Source of the DNA: Nocardioides iriomotensis | GTDB taxonomy: Bacteria > Actinomycetota > Actinomycetes > Propionibacteriales > Nocardioidaceae | NCBI RefSeq assembly: GCF_004168035.1 | Contig: NZ_SDPU01000022.1 | Coordinates: 186,001 to 250,000, forward strand | Length of the DNA: 64,000 nt | Direction of reading: 5' to 3' | Part shown: piece by piece, positions 32,777 to 41,910 of the stretch | How positions within the stretch are numbered: position 1 is the first letter of the stretch | Layout: every line of letters starts with the position of its first letter | The notes under the pieces: model-generated | Told to the model about the DNA's origin: nothing | Database searches by the model: none | What the model saw: only the letters and a program-made list of their open reading frames with translations | Position numbers and translations under genes: made by a program

Positions 32777-34503
32777 ACCGCACCCCGCACGGTCTCGCCG
32801 GGGGAGAGGGCGCGGGTGGCCGCACCACGGAACGTGACCACGGCGACGACGGCGGCGACCGCCGCGCACACCGCGGCGCCCCAGAACACCGTCTGCAGCT
32901 GGGCGAGCCCGGCCTCCTTGAGCAGCCGGGTGTACTCCGCGCACTGGGTGCCGGAGGCGCAGACCTCGGTGGGCGTGGGCAGGTCGACCTGGACGGCGTA
33001 GTAGCGGCGCAGGCCGATCGTGGTGAGCGCGCTGATCCCGACGAGCATGCCCACCATCCTGGCGACCACGAGCAAGGCGCTGGTGACGCCGTGCACGGCG
33101 TCGTCGGTCGCGGCCAGCAGCGCGGCGTTGACCGGTGCGAGCGCGAGTCCGAAGCCGAGCCCGGCCATCACCAGCGGGACGGTCGCGACCGGGTGCTCCA
33201 GGCTGGTCAGCCCCCACTGCGCCATCCACACGAAGCCACCCGCGGCGAGCAGCATCCCGACGGCGGTCACGAGTCCGGCCGGGACCCGGCGGGTGAGGAA
33301 CCCGCCGAGCAGGGCGCCGACCGGCAGCGCGACGAGCATCCGCACCAGCACGAGCGCGGCGAGCAGCTGGGAGTCGCGGTAGACCGTGATGCGGGCGAAG
33401 ATCGGGATGTCGACGAGCGCCGCGATCAGCGCGGCGCCGACGAACAGGCTCACGACCAGCGCGCCCCAGGCCGGGGTCGCGCGCAGCGCGCGGTGCGGGA
33501 CGAGCGGATGGCGGCTGACCCGGTTGCGCCACACGAAACCGGCGGCGGCGACGGCGGACCCGGCCAGGAGCCACGGGCCGGCGGGGGAGAACACCGAGAC
33601 CTCGGGGTCGGCGGTCGCGAACGCGAGGATCACCCCGGACAGGGCGAGGCCGAGCAGGGCGGCGCCGAGGACGTCGATCTCGGCGGCGGTACGGCGCCAG
33701 CCGCGCAGGTCGACGAGCGGGGACGCCGCGGTGACGCACCGCACCGCGAGCAGCACGACGAGCACCAGCAGGGCCAGGCCGGCCGGGGACAGCAGCCGGC
33801 TGTCGCCGGTCACCGGCACGAACATCAGCCCCCAGGTCACGTCGCGCGCGATCGCCGGTGGCTCGAGCATCACCAGCGTGAGCGCGGCCGCGGCGAGCAG
33901 GGCGAGGAGTGCCCCGAGCCGGTCCAGCGGGCGGTGCGGCCCGAGCCGGCGGATCACGACGGCCAGCAGGACGCCGACGAGCAGGTTGAGCGCGAAGATC
34001 GCGTGCCAGCTGCTCACCGCGAGCACCAGCGCGCCGTACAGCGGGCCGACGACGCTGCCGAGCTCCTGCACCGCCCCCACGACGCCGAGCGGGACGCCGC
34101 GGCGCTGCGGCGGGTAGAGGTCGGCGACCAGCGCCAGCGTGGCCGGCACCAGGCCACCTCCGCCGACGCCCTGGAGGAACCGGCCGGCGACCATCGTCTC
34201 CAGGTCGAAGGCCGCGGCGGTGACCAGCGAGCCGAGCGCGAACACGACGAGCGAGCCGACCAGCACCGGCAGCCGTCCGCGCAGGTCGGCGATCCGCCCG
34301 ATCAGCGGCAGGACGGCGACGTACCCGAGCAGGAACCCGGAGACGATCGGGGCCGCGCGCTGCAGCTCGTCGATGGCCAGGCCGACCCCGGTCATCATGT
34401 CCGGGAGGGCGAGCACCACGACGTAGGTGTCGGCGGCCGCGAAGCCGACCGCCGCCGCGGCGAGGACGAGCAGGGTCCGCTCGGCCCGGCCGGTGCCGGT
34501 CAC
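32773..34503 (-). CDS. MFS exporter, DHA2/P55 (Rv1410c)-like
   Basis: A 576-residue major facilitator with 14 predicted helices. Motif A is GRIADLRGRLPVLVGSLVVF after helix 2, and GRFLQGVGGGGLVPATLALVADLYPP is motif C-like. A periplasmic loop near residues 500-530 holds CASGTQCAEYTRLLKEAGL. Lying directly downstream of an LprG/LppX-type lipoprotein gene (four-base overlap), it matches the mycobacterial lprG-rv1410c (p55) unit, which exports triacylglycerol and lipoglycans to the envelope. The same partnership is inferred here, although Nocardioides-type cells lack a mycomembrane, so the lipid cargo is uncertain. Confidence 0.85.
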   Translation of the reverse strand: MTGTGRAERTLLVLAAAAVGFAAADTYVVVLALPDMMTGVGLAIDELQRAAPIVSGFLLGYVAVLPLIGRIADLRGRLPVLVGSLVVFALGSLVTAAAFDLETMVAGRFLQGVGGGGLVPATLALVADLYPPQRRGVPLGVVGAVQELGSVVGPLYGALVLAVSSWHAIFALNLLVGVLLAVVIRRLGPHRPLDRLGALLALLAAAALTLVMLEPPAIARDVTWGLMFVPVTGDSRLLSPAGLALLVLVVLLAVRCVTAASPLVDLRGWRRTAAEIDVLGAALLGLALSGVILAFATADPEVSVFSPAGPWLLAGSAVAAAGFVWRNRVSRHPLVPHRALRATPAWGALVVSLFVGAALIAALVDIPIFARITVYRDSQLLAALVLVRMLVALPVGALLGGFLTRRVPAGLVTAVGMLLAAGGFVWMAQWGLTSLEHPVATVPLVMAGLGFGLALAPVNAALLAATDDAVHGVTSALLVVARMVGMLVGISALTTIGLRRYYAVQVDLPTPTEVCASGTQCAEYTRLLKEAGLAQLQTVFWGAAVCAAVAAVVAVVTFRGAATRALSPGETVRGAV

Positions 34504-35198
34504 GGCGCGGTGATCTCCTTCTCGACGCCGTACTCGGAGAACCGGATCGTGTAGGTCACGTCGGCGGCCTTCGGGTAGAACGGCCCGGTCATCGTGACCT
34601 CGGAGAGCTGGTTGCCGTCGTCGAGGGTGAAGGTCGCGTCGAAGTCGGCGTCGGCCTGGGCGCTCGGGATGACCGACGCGACCGCGTCGCCGGGGAGCGT
34701 GCCGGTGATCTCGGTGAGGACCTCCTCGCCCTCGCGGACCTGCTCGCCCTCCTCCACGGAGTCGGCGGCGGTGAGCAGCGACGACAGGCCGCCGTCGGCG
34801 GCCATCAGCGCGGCCGGGTCGGGCGCGGAGTAGTCAGCGGGGTCGATCGGGGCGTAGTCGGTGGTGAACGGCAGCACGGCCCACACCTTGCCGTCCACCG
34901 CGATCACCTTGGCCTTGGCGGTGAGCCCGCTCGCGGAGACCTGGATGTCGCCCTCGAAGGCCGGCGCGTGGGTGCCGACCCCGTCGGCGGTGAGCAGGCC
35001 GTTGACCGAGGGCGGCAGCTCGTCGGCCTTCAGCGCGATCCGCACGCCCTCGGTCTCGTCGAGGGTGGTCTTGGCCGCGGCGAGCCGTTCCTCGGGGGTC
35101 AGCTCGGGGGTCTCGTCGTCGCCGCCGCAGGCCGCGAGCGTGCCGGACCCGAGCAGCGCGAGCGCGGCGAGCGCCGCGAAGGCGCGGGGACGCGTCAT
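34500..35198 (-). CDS. LprG/LppX-family lipid-carrier lipoprotein
   Basis: A 232-residue lipoprotein. The signal peptide ends in LGSGTLAAC, with Cys at about 24 lipidated. The mature half-barrel has [25 protein letters not shown] and [21 protein letters not shown], typical of LppX_LprAFG proteins that hold acylated lipids in a hydrophobic pocket. Its ATG overlaps the parC stop (ATGA) and its stop overlaps the exporter start, so three unrelated-looking genes are coupled. ATG 35198 starts exactly at the signal peptide. Confidence 0.87.
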   Translation of the reverse strand: MTRPRAFAALAALALLGSGTLAACGGDDETPELTPEERLAAAKTTLDETEGVRIALKADELPPSVNGLLTADGVGTHAPAFEGDIQVSASGLTAKAKVIAVDGKVWAVLPFTTDYAPIDPADYSAPDPAALMAADGGLSSLLTAADSVEEGEQVREGEEVLTEITGTLPGDAVASVIPSAQADADFDATFTLDDGNQLSEVTMTGPFYPKAADVTYTIRFSEYGVEKEITAP

Positions 35199-37654
35199 GC
35201 GGGCAAGCCTCCCACGGGGCCGGCGACGGCGAGGATCGGCTGCGACCCCGCGGTGCCGGACCCGTCCCGGCGCCCGACGGGCTCGGGCAGCTCGACCGGG
35301 GCGCCGCTGGCGGCCGCGGCCCGCGCCGGGCCGTTGCCGGCCCACGCCAGCACGAGCGTGTCCTCGCCCTTGAGGAACCGGTGGCAGCGGACGCCGCCGG
35401 TGCCGCGGCCCTTGCCGGGGTACTCCGACCAGGGCGTGACCTTGAGCGCCCCGGCCTCGGTGCCGGGGAGCGCCGACGACGACCCGGACGCGGTGACGAC
35501 GACGGCGTCGTCGCCGGGCGTGAACGCGCCGAAGAACACCACGCGCTGCTTGGGGGCCAGCCGGACCCCGGCCATACCGCCGCCGGAGCGGCCCTGGGGG
35601 CGGACACCGGAGGCGGGGAAGTGCAGCAGCTGGGCGTCGCTGGTGACGAAGCAGAGCTCCTCCTCGCCCGTGGTGAGGGGCAGCGCGCCGACCACCTCGT
35701 CGCCGTCGTTGAGCCGGATGACCTCCCAGGTGTCCTTGTTCGAGAGCACCTCGGGGTTGACCCGCTTCACCACGCCGAGCCGGGTGCCGATCGCGAGCCC
35801 GGGGCCCTCGTCGGTGAGGGGCGCGAGCGCGAGCACCCGCTCACCGCCCTCCAACGACAGGAACTCGCTCACCGGTGCCCCGCCCTGCAGGTGCGGCGCG
35901 TTGGCGGTCGCGGGCAGGCCGGGGAGGTCGAGCACGTCGAGGCGCACCAGCCGGCCGAGGGTCGTGAGCGCGCCGACCTGCCCGCGCGCGGTCGTGCGTA
36001 CGGCGGAGACCACGACGTCGTGCTTCGCCCGGCCGCCGCCCTCGCCCGGAGGCTCGGTGTCGGAGGTGCGGGCGAGCAGGCCGCTCGAGGACAGGTAGAC
36101 GAAGCACGGGTCGTCGGCCACCTCGAGCGGCACCGCGGCCGACACGGCCTGGCCCGCGGACTCCAGCAGGACCGTCCGCCGGGGCGTGCCGTAGGTCTTG
36201 GCGACCTCGGCCAGCTCGTCGGAGACGACCTTCCGCAGCCGCGTGTCGTCGCCGAGGATCTCGTCGAGCTCGGCGATCGTCTGCAGCAGCTCGGACTGCT
36301 CCTTCTCCAGCTCGATCCGGGAGAACTTCGTGAGCCGGCGCAGCGGCATGTCGAGGATGTAGTTGGCCTGGAGCTCGGTGAGGTCGAAGACGCCCATCAG
36401 CCGCTCGCGGGCCTGCTCCGCGTTGTCGCTCGAGCGGATCAGCTGGATGACCTCGTCGATGTCGAGGATCGCGATGAGCAGGCCCTCGACGAGGTGCAGC
36501 CGGTCGGCGGCCTTGCCGCGGCGGAACGCCGAGCGGCGGCGTACGACGTCGAAGCGGTGCCCGAGGAAGACCTCGAGCATCTCCTTCAGGCCCAGGGTGC
36601 GCGGCTGCCCCTCGACGAGCGCCACGGCGTTGATGCCGAAGGAGTCCTCCATCGGGGTCTGCTTGTAGAGCTGCTCGAGCAGCGCCTCCGGGTGGAAGCC
36701 GTTCTTGACCTCGATCACCAGGCGGAGGCCCTTCTCCCGGTCGGTGAGGTCCTTGACGTCGGCGATGCCCTGGAGCTTCTTGGCCTGGACGAGCGACTTG
36801 ATCCGCTCGATGACCTTCTCGGTGCCCACGCCGTACGGCAGCTCGGTGACGACGATGCCCTTGCGTCGCGGCGTGACGCTCTCGACCCGGGCGGTCGCCC
36901 GCATCCGGAACGAGCCCTTGCCGGTCTCGTAGGCGTCGCGGATGCCGTCGAGGCCGACGATCTTGCCGCCGGTGGGCAGGTCGGGGCCGGGGATGAAACG
37001 CATGAGCGCCTCGAGGTCGGCCTGCGGGTGGGTGATCAGGTGCCGCAGCGCCTGCACGACCTCGACGAGGTTGTGCGGGGCCATGTTGGTCGCCATGCCG
37101 ACCGCGATGCCGGCGGCGCCGTTGACGACGAGGTTGGGGATCGCCGACGGCAGCACCGACGGCTCGAGCTCGCGGGAGTCGTAGTTGGGCTTGAAGTCGA
37201 CGGTGTCCTCGTCGATCGAGCCGGTCATCGCGAGCGCGGGCGCGGCCATCCGGCACTCGGTGTAGCGCATCGCGGCCGGCGGGTCGTCGGGCGAGCCGAA
37301 GTTGCCGTGGCCGTCGATCAGCGGCACGCGCAGCGACCAGGGTTGCACCATCCGGACCAGCGCGTCGTAGATCGCACCGTCGCCGTGCGGGTGCAGCCGG
37401 CCCATCACCTCGCCGACGACGCGGGCGCTCTTGACGTGGCCGCGGTCGGGCCGGAGGTTCATGTCGGCCATCGTGTAGAGGATCCGGCGCTGCACCGGCT
37501 TGAGGCCGTCGCGGGCGTCGGGCAGGGCACGGCTGTAGATCACCGAGTAGGCGTACTCGAGGAAGCTGGTGCGCATCTCGTCGCCGACGTCGATGTCGAG
37601 GATGTGCTCCTCGAAGTCGTCCGGCGGAAGGGTGCTCTTGGAACGGCGTGCCAT
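35195..37654 (-). CDS. parC: DNA topoisomerase IV subunit A
   Basis: An 819-residue type IIA DNA-cleaving subunit. The quinolone-resistance region is [15 protein letters not shown] and the catalytic Tyr lies in AMRYTE (about 120). It also has [12 protein letters not shown] and [14 protein letters not shown]. The C-terminal 300 residues form beta-pinwheel repeats that are degenerate, without the GyrA-box QRRGGKG of gyrase, which supports ParC. ATG 37654 starts the conserved [20 protein letters not shown]; upstream readings are not conserved. It is first in a run with the lipoprotein and exporter genes. ParE is at 28149, on the opposite strand. Confidence 0.93.
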   Translation of the reverse strand: MARRSKSTLPPDDFEEHILDIDVGDEMRTSFLEYAYSVIYSRALPDARDGLKPVQRRILYTMADMNLRPDRGHVKSARVVGEVMGRLHPHGDGAIYDALVRMVQPWSLRVPLIDGHGNFGSPDDPPAAMRYTECRMAAPALAMTGSIDEDTVDFKPNYDSRELEPSVLPSAIPNLVVNGAAGIAVGMATNMAPHNLVEVVQALRHLITHPQADLEALMRFIPGPDLPTGGKIVGLDGIRDAYETGKGSFRMRATARVESVTPRRKGIVVTELPYGVGTEKVIERIKSLVQAKKLQGIADVKDLTDREKGLRLVIEVKNGFHPEALLEQLYKQTPMEDSFGINAVALVEGQPRTLGLKEMLEVFLGHRFDVVRRRSAFRRGKAADRLHLVEGLLIAILDIDEVIQLIRSSDNAEQARERLMGVFDLTELQANYILDMPLRRLTKFSRIELEKEQSELLQTIAELDEILGDDTRLRKVVSDELAEVAKTYGTPRRTVLLESAGQAVSAAVPLEVADDPCFVYLSSSGLLARTSDTEPPGEGGGRAKHDVVVSAVRTTARGQVGALTTLGRLVRLDVLDLPGLPATANAPHLQGGAPVSEFLSLEGGERVLALAPLTDEGPGLAIGTRLGVVKRVNPEVLSNKDTWEVIRLNDGDEVVGALPLTTGEEELCFVTSDAQLLHFPASGVRPQGRSGGGMAGVRLAPKQRVVFFGAFTPGDDAVVVTASGSSSALPGTEAGALKVTPWSEYPGKGRGTGGVRCHRFLKGEDTLVLAWAGNGPARAAAASGAPVELPEPVGRRDGSGTAGSQPILAVAGPVGGLPA

Positions 37655-37713
37655 GCAGGCATTCTCGCCTGTGCCACGGACCGGCCCGGACGGGGCACGC
37701 TGGCGGGAGCCGA

Positions 37714-37719
37714 TAGATT
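37714..37719 (+). promoter_or_regulatory. Leaderless -10 box of the acetyltransferase-synthetase gene
   Basis: TAGATT ends six bases before the GTG at 37726, and there is no Shine-Dalgarno. This is a clear example of the pattern seen throughout the window. Confidence 0.55.
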
Positions 37720-37725
37720 CCTCAC

Positions 37726-40431
37726 GTGAGCGAGACATCGGGCTACCCGCGGCACTGGGAGGCCGACGTCCTGCTGCGCGACGGCCAGTCCGCGCACCTG
37801 CGGCCGATCGCGCCGGACGACCGCGAGCTGCTCGTCGACTTCTACGAGCAGGTGTCGGCCGAGTCGAAGTACCTCCGCTTCTTCGCCCCGATGCCGCACC
37901 TGTCGGAGCGCGACATCCAGCGGTTCACCGACGTGGACCACCACGAGCGGGTGGCGTTCGTGCTCACCGTCGCGCAGAAGATGATCGCCGTCGGCCGGTT
38001 CGACACGCTGCCGCACGAGGCCGGCGAGCCGGTCGTCGCCGAGGTGGCCTTCCTGGTGCAGGACGCCCACCAGGGTCGCGGCATCGCGCAGCTCCTGCTC
38101 GAGCACCTCGCCCAGGCCGGGCGCGAGCGCGGGGTCGACAAGTTCGAGGCCGAGGTGCTGCCCGAGAACGTGCGGATGATCCAGATCTTCCGCGAGGCCG
38201 GCTACCAGGTCGCCGGCGGCTACGAGGACGGCGTGATGCGCCTGGTCTTCCCGATCGACGCCACCGACACCTCCGTCAACGTGATGCAGGCGCGCGAGCA
38301 CCGCGCCGAGGCCGCCTCGATCCAGAACTTCTTCAACGCCCGCTCCGTCGCCGTGATCGGCGCGTCCCGCCGCCAGGACACCATCGGCCAGACCCTCGTC
38401 CGTAACCTCGTGCTCGGCGACTACCAGGGCCGCGTGTACGTCGTGAACCCGGCGGCCACGTCGGTGGCCGGCCTGCCGGCGTACCCCGCGGTGGGCGACA
38501 TCCCCGACGATGTCGACATCGCGATCGTCGCCGTGCCGTCCGACGCGGTCCCCGACGTCGTGCTCGACTGCGCGGCCAAGGGCGTGCACGGACTGGTCGT
38601 GGTGTCGTCCGGCTTCGCCGAGACCGGCGACGAGGGACGGCAGCGCCAGCGGCGTCTCGTGGGGCTCGCGCGCAGCTACGGCCTGCGGCTGATCGGGCCC
38701 AACTGCCTGGGCATCATCAACACGGCGGGTCAGTACTCCCTCAACGCCTCGCTCGCCCCGGTGATGCCGCCGCGCGGCCGGGCCGGGTTCTTCTGCCAGT
38801 CCGGTGCGCTCGGCGTCGCGATCCTGGAGAAGGTCGGCCGCCGCGGGCTCGGCCTCTCCACGTTCGTCAGCGCCGGCAACCGCGCCGACGTCTCCGGCAA
38901 CGACCTGCTGCAGTACTGGGAGGAGGACGACTCCACCGAGGTGGTCCTGCTCTACCTGGAGTCGATCGGCAACCCGCGCAAGTTCTCCCGCGTCGCTCGA
39001 CGGGTCTCGCGGCGCAAGCCGGTGATCGCCGTGAAGTCCGGCCGCAGCACCCAGGGCGTGCCGATGGGTCACGCCGTCCGCTCGATGCAGGCGCCGCAGG
39101 CCGCGGTCGACGCGATGTTCCGGCAGGCCGGCGTGATCCAGGTCGACACCCTCGACGAGATGTTCGACGTCGCCCAGCTCGTCGCCCACCAGCCGCTGCC
39201 GCGCGGCCGCCGGGTCGCGGTCGTCGGCAACTCCGACGCCCTCGGCCTGCTCGCCGCCGACGCCGCCGCGTCGGTCGGCCTGGTCGCCAAGGAGCCGGTC
39301 GCCCTGGGGGCGGACGCCAGCGCCGAGGACTTCGAGGAGGCGCTCGACGCCGCGATCGACGACCCCGAGGTCGACTCCGTGGTCGCGGTGTTCATCCCGC
39401 CGCTCAACACGTCCGGCGCCGAGGTCGCGCACGTGCTCGCGGCCGTGGGGGAGCAGTCCGACAAGCCGCTCGTGTCGTCGTTCCTCGGCGTCGAGGGCAT
39501 CCCCGAGCTGCTCCGCGTCCCCGACGTCGCCGGCTCCACCGCGGGCCGCGGCTCCGTCCCGTCGTACCCCGCGGTCGAGGCCGCCGTCCGCGCGCTCGCC
39601 CGGGTCGTCGACTACGCCGAGTGGAAGCGCAAGCCCGAGGGCGACCTGGTCCAGCCCGACGAGGTCGACATCGGACGCGCCCGCAGCCTGGTCAACCGGG
39701 TGCTGGTGGAGCGGCCCGAGGGCCGCGAGCTCGGCTTCACCGAGCTGCGCGACCTGCTCGATGCCTACGGGATCAGCATGTGGGAGCGGCACGAGGTCGC
39801 CACCGAGCAGGAGGCGGTCGACGCCGCCGAGAAGCTCGGGTACGACGTCGTGCTCAAGGCCACGGCCGAGCACCTGCGGCAGCGGCCCGACCTGGCCCAC
39901 GTGTGGCGCAACATCGACACCGAGGCCGAGATGCGCGACGCCTGGCAGACCATGCACGGGCTGATCGACCACCCCGAGGCCGCCGGCTTCATCGTGCAGA
40001 AGGTCGCCGAGCCGGGCGTCCCGGTGTCGATCGCCGGCATGGAGGACCCGCTGTTCGGGCCGGTCGTGTCGTTCGGCGTCTCCGGGGCCGCGACCGAGCT
40101 GCTCGGCGACCGGTCGTACCGGATCCCGCCGATGCACGGCGGCGAGGCGGCCGAGATGGTCCGCGAGATCAAGGCGGCGCCGCTGCTGTTCGGCTACCGC
40201 GGCAGCGAGAAGGTCGACGTCGACGCGGTCGAGTGGCTGCTGCTGCGGATCGCCCAGCTGAAGAACGACCTGCCCCAGGTCCGGGCGGTCGACCTCAACC
40301 TCGTGCTGGTCGGCGCCGACGGCGCCACCGTGCTGAACGCCGTCGGCCGGGTCGAGCCGGTCGCCGACGCGCGCTCCGACTGGTTCACCCGCCGGATGAG
40401 CGCGGTCACCGGGGACACCCTCCACGGCTGA
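37726..40431 (+). CDS. GNAT acetyltransferase fused to NDP-forming acyl-CoA synthetase (Pat-like)
   Basis: A 901-residue protein. The N-terminal GNAT domain (about 10-185) has the acetyl-CoA loop [19 protein letters not shown] CoA-binding Rossmann domain (about 200-330; [22 protein letters not shown]), ligase domains (about 335-660) and a C-terminal ATP-grasp (about 680-900) follow. Related proteins acetylate Lys of enzymes such as acetyl-CoA synthetase. Here GNAT is N-terminal, the actinobacterial order, whereas enterobacterial Pat has it C-terminal. In the ligase part the usual phospho-His context SHTG reads GHAVRSM, so ligase activity may be lost and the domain may sense acyl-CoA. The GTG start is leaderless by TAGATT. 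Confidence 0.88.
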   Translation: MSETSGYPRHWEADVLLRDGQSAHLRPIAPDDRELLVDFYEQVSAESKYLRFFAPMPHLSERDIQRFTDVDHHERVAFVLTVAQKMIAVGRFDTLPHEAGEPVVAEVAFLVQDAHQGRGIAQLLLEHLAQAGRERGVDKFEAEVLPENVRMIQIFREAGYQVAGGYEDGVMRLVFPIDATDTSVNVMQAREHRAEAASIQNFFNARSVAVIGASRRQDTIGQTLVRNLVLGDYQGRVYVVNPAATSVAGLPAYPAVGDIPDDVDIAIVAVPSDAVPDVVLDCAAKGVHGLVVVSSGFAETGDEGRQRQRRLVGLARSYGLRLIGPNCLGIINTAGQYSLNASLAPVMPPRGRAGFFCQSGALGVAILEKVGRRGLGLSTFVSAGNRADVSGNDLLQYWEEDDSTEVVLLYLESIGNPRKFSRVARRVSRRKPVIAVKSGRSTQGVPMGHAVRSMQAPQAAVDAMFRQAGVIQVDTLDEMFDVAQLVAHQPLPRGRRVAVVGNSDALGLLAADAAASVGLVAKEPVALGADASAEDFEEALDAAIDDPEVDSVVAVFIPPLNTSGAEVAHVLAAVGEQSDKPLVSSFLGVEGIPELLRVPDVAGSTAGRGSVPSYPAVEAAVRALARVVDYAEWKRKPEGDLVQPDEVDIGRARSLVNRVLVERPEGRELGFTELRDLLDAYGISMWERHEVATEQEAVDAAEKLGYDVVLKATAEHLRQRPDLAHVWRNIDTEAEMRDAWQTMHGLIDHPEAAGFIVQKVAEPGVPVSIAGMEDPLFGPVVSFGVSGAATELLGDRSYRIPPMHGGEAAEMVREIKAAPLLFGYRGSEKVDVDAVEWLLLRIAQLKNDLPQVRAVDLNLVLVGADGATVLNAVGRVEPVADARSDWFTRRMSAVTGDTLHG

Positions 40432-40466
40432 CCCACGGCCCCGCGCGCGGGACTAGGGTCGAGGGC

Positions 40467-41129
40467 ATGGCCAACCGCACGATCGGCATCTCCGACGACC
40501 TGGCCGGCTACGTCCGCCGGGTCGGCACCCGCGAGCCCGAGGTCCTCGCGCAGCTCCGCGCGGAGACGGCGGCGCTTCCGCAGCACGCCATGCAGGTCGC
40601 CCCCGAGGAGGGCGCCTTCCTCGCCATGCTGGTCGAGCTGACACGCGCGCGGCGCTGCGTCGAGGTCGGCACGTTCACCGGCTACTCGTCCACGGCGATC
40701 GCGCTCGCGCTCCCCGACGACGGCCGGCTGGTGTGCTGTGACGTCTCGGAGGAGTGGACGACGATCGCGCGGCGCGCCTGGGTCGAGGCGGGCGTCGACC
40801 ACAAGATCACCCTCGAGATCGCGCCGGCGACCCAGACGCTCGACCGGCTCATCGCAGAGGACGGCGAGTCGACGTACGACTTCGCGTTCATCGACGCCGA
40901 CAAGAGCGGGTACGACGCCTACTACGAGCGCTGCCTCCGGCTGGTCCGTCCCGGTGGGCTGATCGCCGTGGACAACGTGCTGTGGGGCGGCCGGGTCGTC
41001 GACGACGAGACCGACGACGAGGACACGCGGTCGATCCAGGCGCTCAACGCCAAGATCGTGGCGGACGACCGGGTGTCGATGGTGCTGCTGCCGGTGGCCG
41101 ACGGGGTCACGCTGGCCCGCGTCCGCTGA
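40467..41129 (+). CDS. SAM-dependent O-methyltransferase (CCoAMT-like)
   Basis: A 220-residue class I methyltransferase of the caffeoyl-CoA/catechol O-methyltransferase family. It has VEVGTFTGYSSTAIALAL (about 68), the acidic CCDVSEEW, the metal and SAM site FAFIDADKSGYDAYYERCL (about 140) and the VDNVLWGGRVVD segment. It requires a divalent metal in characterised relatives. The substrate is unknown. TAGGGT (40454-40459), seven bases before ATG, suggests a leaderless start. Confidence 0.9.
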   Translation: MANRTIGISDDLAGYVRRVGTREPEVLAQLRAETAALPQHAMQVAPEEGAFLAMLVELTRARRCVEVGTFTGYSSTAIALALPDDGRLVCCDVSEEWTTIARRAWVEAGVDHKITLEIAPATQTLDRLIAEDGESTYDFAFIDADKSGYDAYYERCLRLVRPGGLIAVDNVLWGGRVVDDETDDEDTRSIQALNAKIVADDRVSMVLLPVADGVTLARVR

Positions 41130-41149
41130 GGACGACCCCGGCCCGCGTG

Positions 41150-41584
41150 TCAGGCGCGGGCGACCTCGCGGCGGCGGACCAGGGTCCAGACGTTCTGGTC
41201 GTCGGTGAACTCGTGCCGCAGCTCGTCCAGTGCTGCCTCGGCGAGCGCGAGACCGCGGCCGCTCTCGGCCATCAGGTCGTCGGGCATCTCCGGGTCGTCG
41301 GCGACCTCGACCTCCGGGCCGGAGTGGGACAGCACGCCCACGAGCCGGTCGTCGTGGACGTCGAGGACGAAGGTGTAGACGACCGTCAGGCCCGGCGGTG
41401 CGTGCTGGACGACGTTGCCTGCGATCTCGATGATCGCCATCTCGATCATCGACATGTCGCCCTCGCTCAGCGAGGGGTGGTCGGCGCGTGCTTCGGCGAG
41501 GACGTCGTGGAGCAGCTCGATCGACTCGGGCACGGCGAGCCCGCTGACGGTGTACTCGGCAGGGGCCGGGACCTCACCAGCCAT
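41150..41584 (-). CDS. RsbW/SpoIIAB-like anti-sigma kinase (HATPase)
   Basis: A 144-residue GHKL ATPase-fold protein. The N-box is EMAIIEIAGNVVQHA (about 47-61) and the G-box is DDLMAESGRGLALAEAALDEL (in two parts, about 102-122). It should bind its STAS partner encoded immediately upstream, overlapping by 11 bases, phosphorylate it with ATP, and hold an unknown client when the partner is phosphorylated. It is last in the operon with the SpoIIE phosphatase and glycosyltransferase genes. No sigma gene is adjacent, so the client could be a remote sigma factor or the glycosyltransferase itself. Confidence 0.88.
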   Translation of the reverse strand: MAGEVPAPAEYTVSGLAVPESIELLHDVLAEARADHPSLSEGDMSMIEMAIIEIAGNVVQHAPPGLTVVYTFVLDVHDDRLVGVLSHSGPEVEVADDPEMPDDLMAESGRGLALAEAALDELRHEFTDDQNVWTLVRRREVARA

Positions 41585-41909
41585 CGGCGGCCGCCTCGAC
41601 CGACTCGAACGGGCGCAGCACCCGGTCGAGGTTGGTCAGCTTCAGCACGGTGGCGACCTGCTCGTTGACCCCCGCGATGCGCAGGTCGCCCTGCGCCTGA
41701 CGCGCCTTCTTCAGCGCCGCGATGAGGGCGCCGAGGCCGGACGAGTCCATGAAGGTGACCGCGGTGAGGTCGACGACGACGTGCGTGCCGCCGTGGTCGA
41801 CCAGGTCCTCGATCGCGCCCTTCAGGCGTGGTGCGGCGACCATGTTGAGCCGTCCGTCGAGCCGGACGACCGCCACCTTGCCGCGGACGTCGCTCGTGTC
41901 GATCTCCAT
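41574..41909 (-). CDS. STAS anti-anti-sigma factor (RsbV/SpoIIAA-like)
   Basis: A 111-residue STAS protein. VVVDLTAVTFMDSSGLGAL contains the serine pair (residues 56-57), one of which is the phospho-acceptor in the family. When dephosphorylated it would bind the RsbW-like kinase encoded next. It starts two bases after the glycosyltransferase stop, with the AGGAGCAGGC stretch inside the upstream gene as ribosome site. It is the switch between the operon's phosphatase and kinase. Confidence 0.92.
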   Translation of the reverse strand: MEIDTSDVRGKVAVVRLDGRLNMVAAPRLKGAIEDLVDHGGTHVVVDLTAVTFMDSSGLGALIAALKKARQAQGDLRIAGVNEQVATVLKLTNLDRVLRPFESVEAAADGW

Positions 41910-41910
41910 G

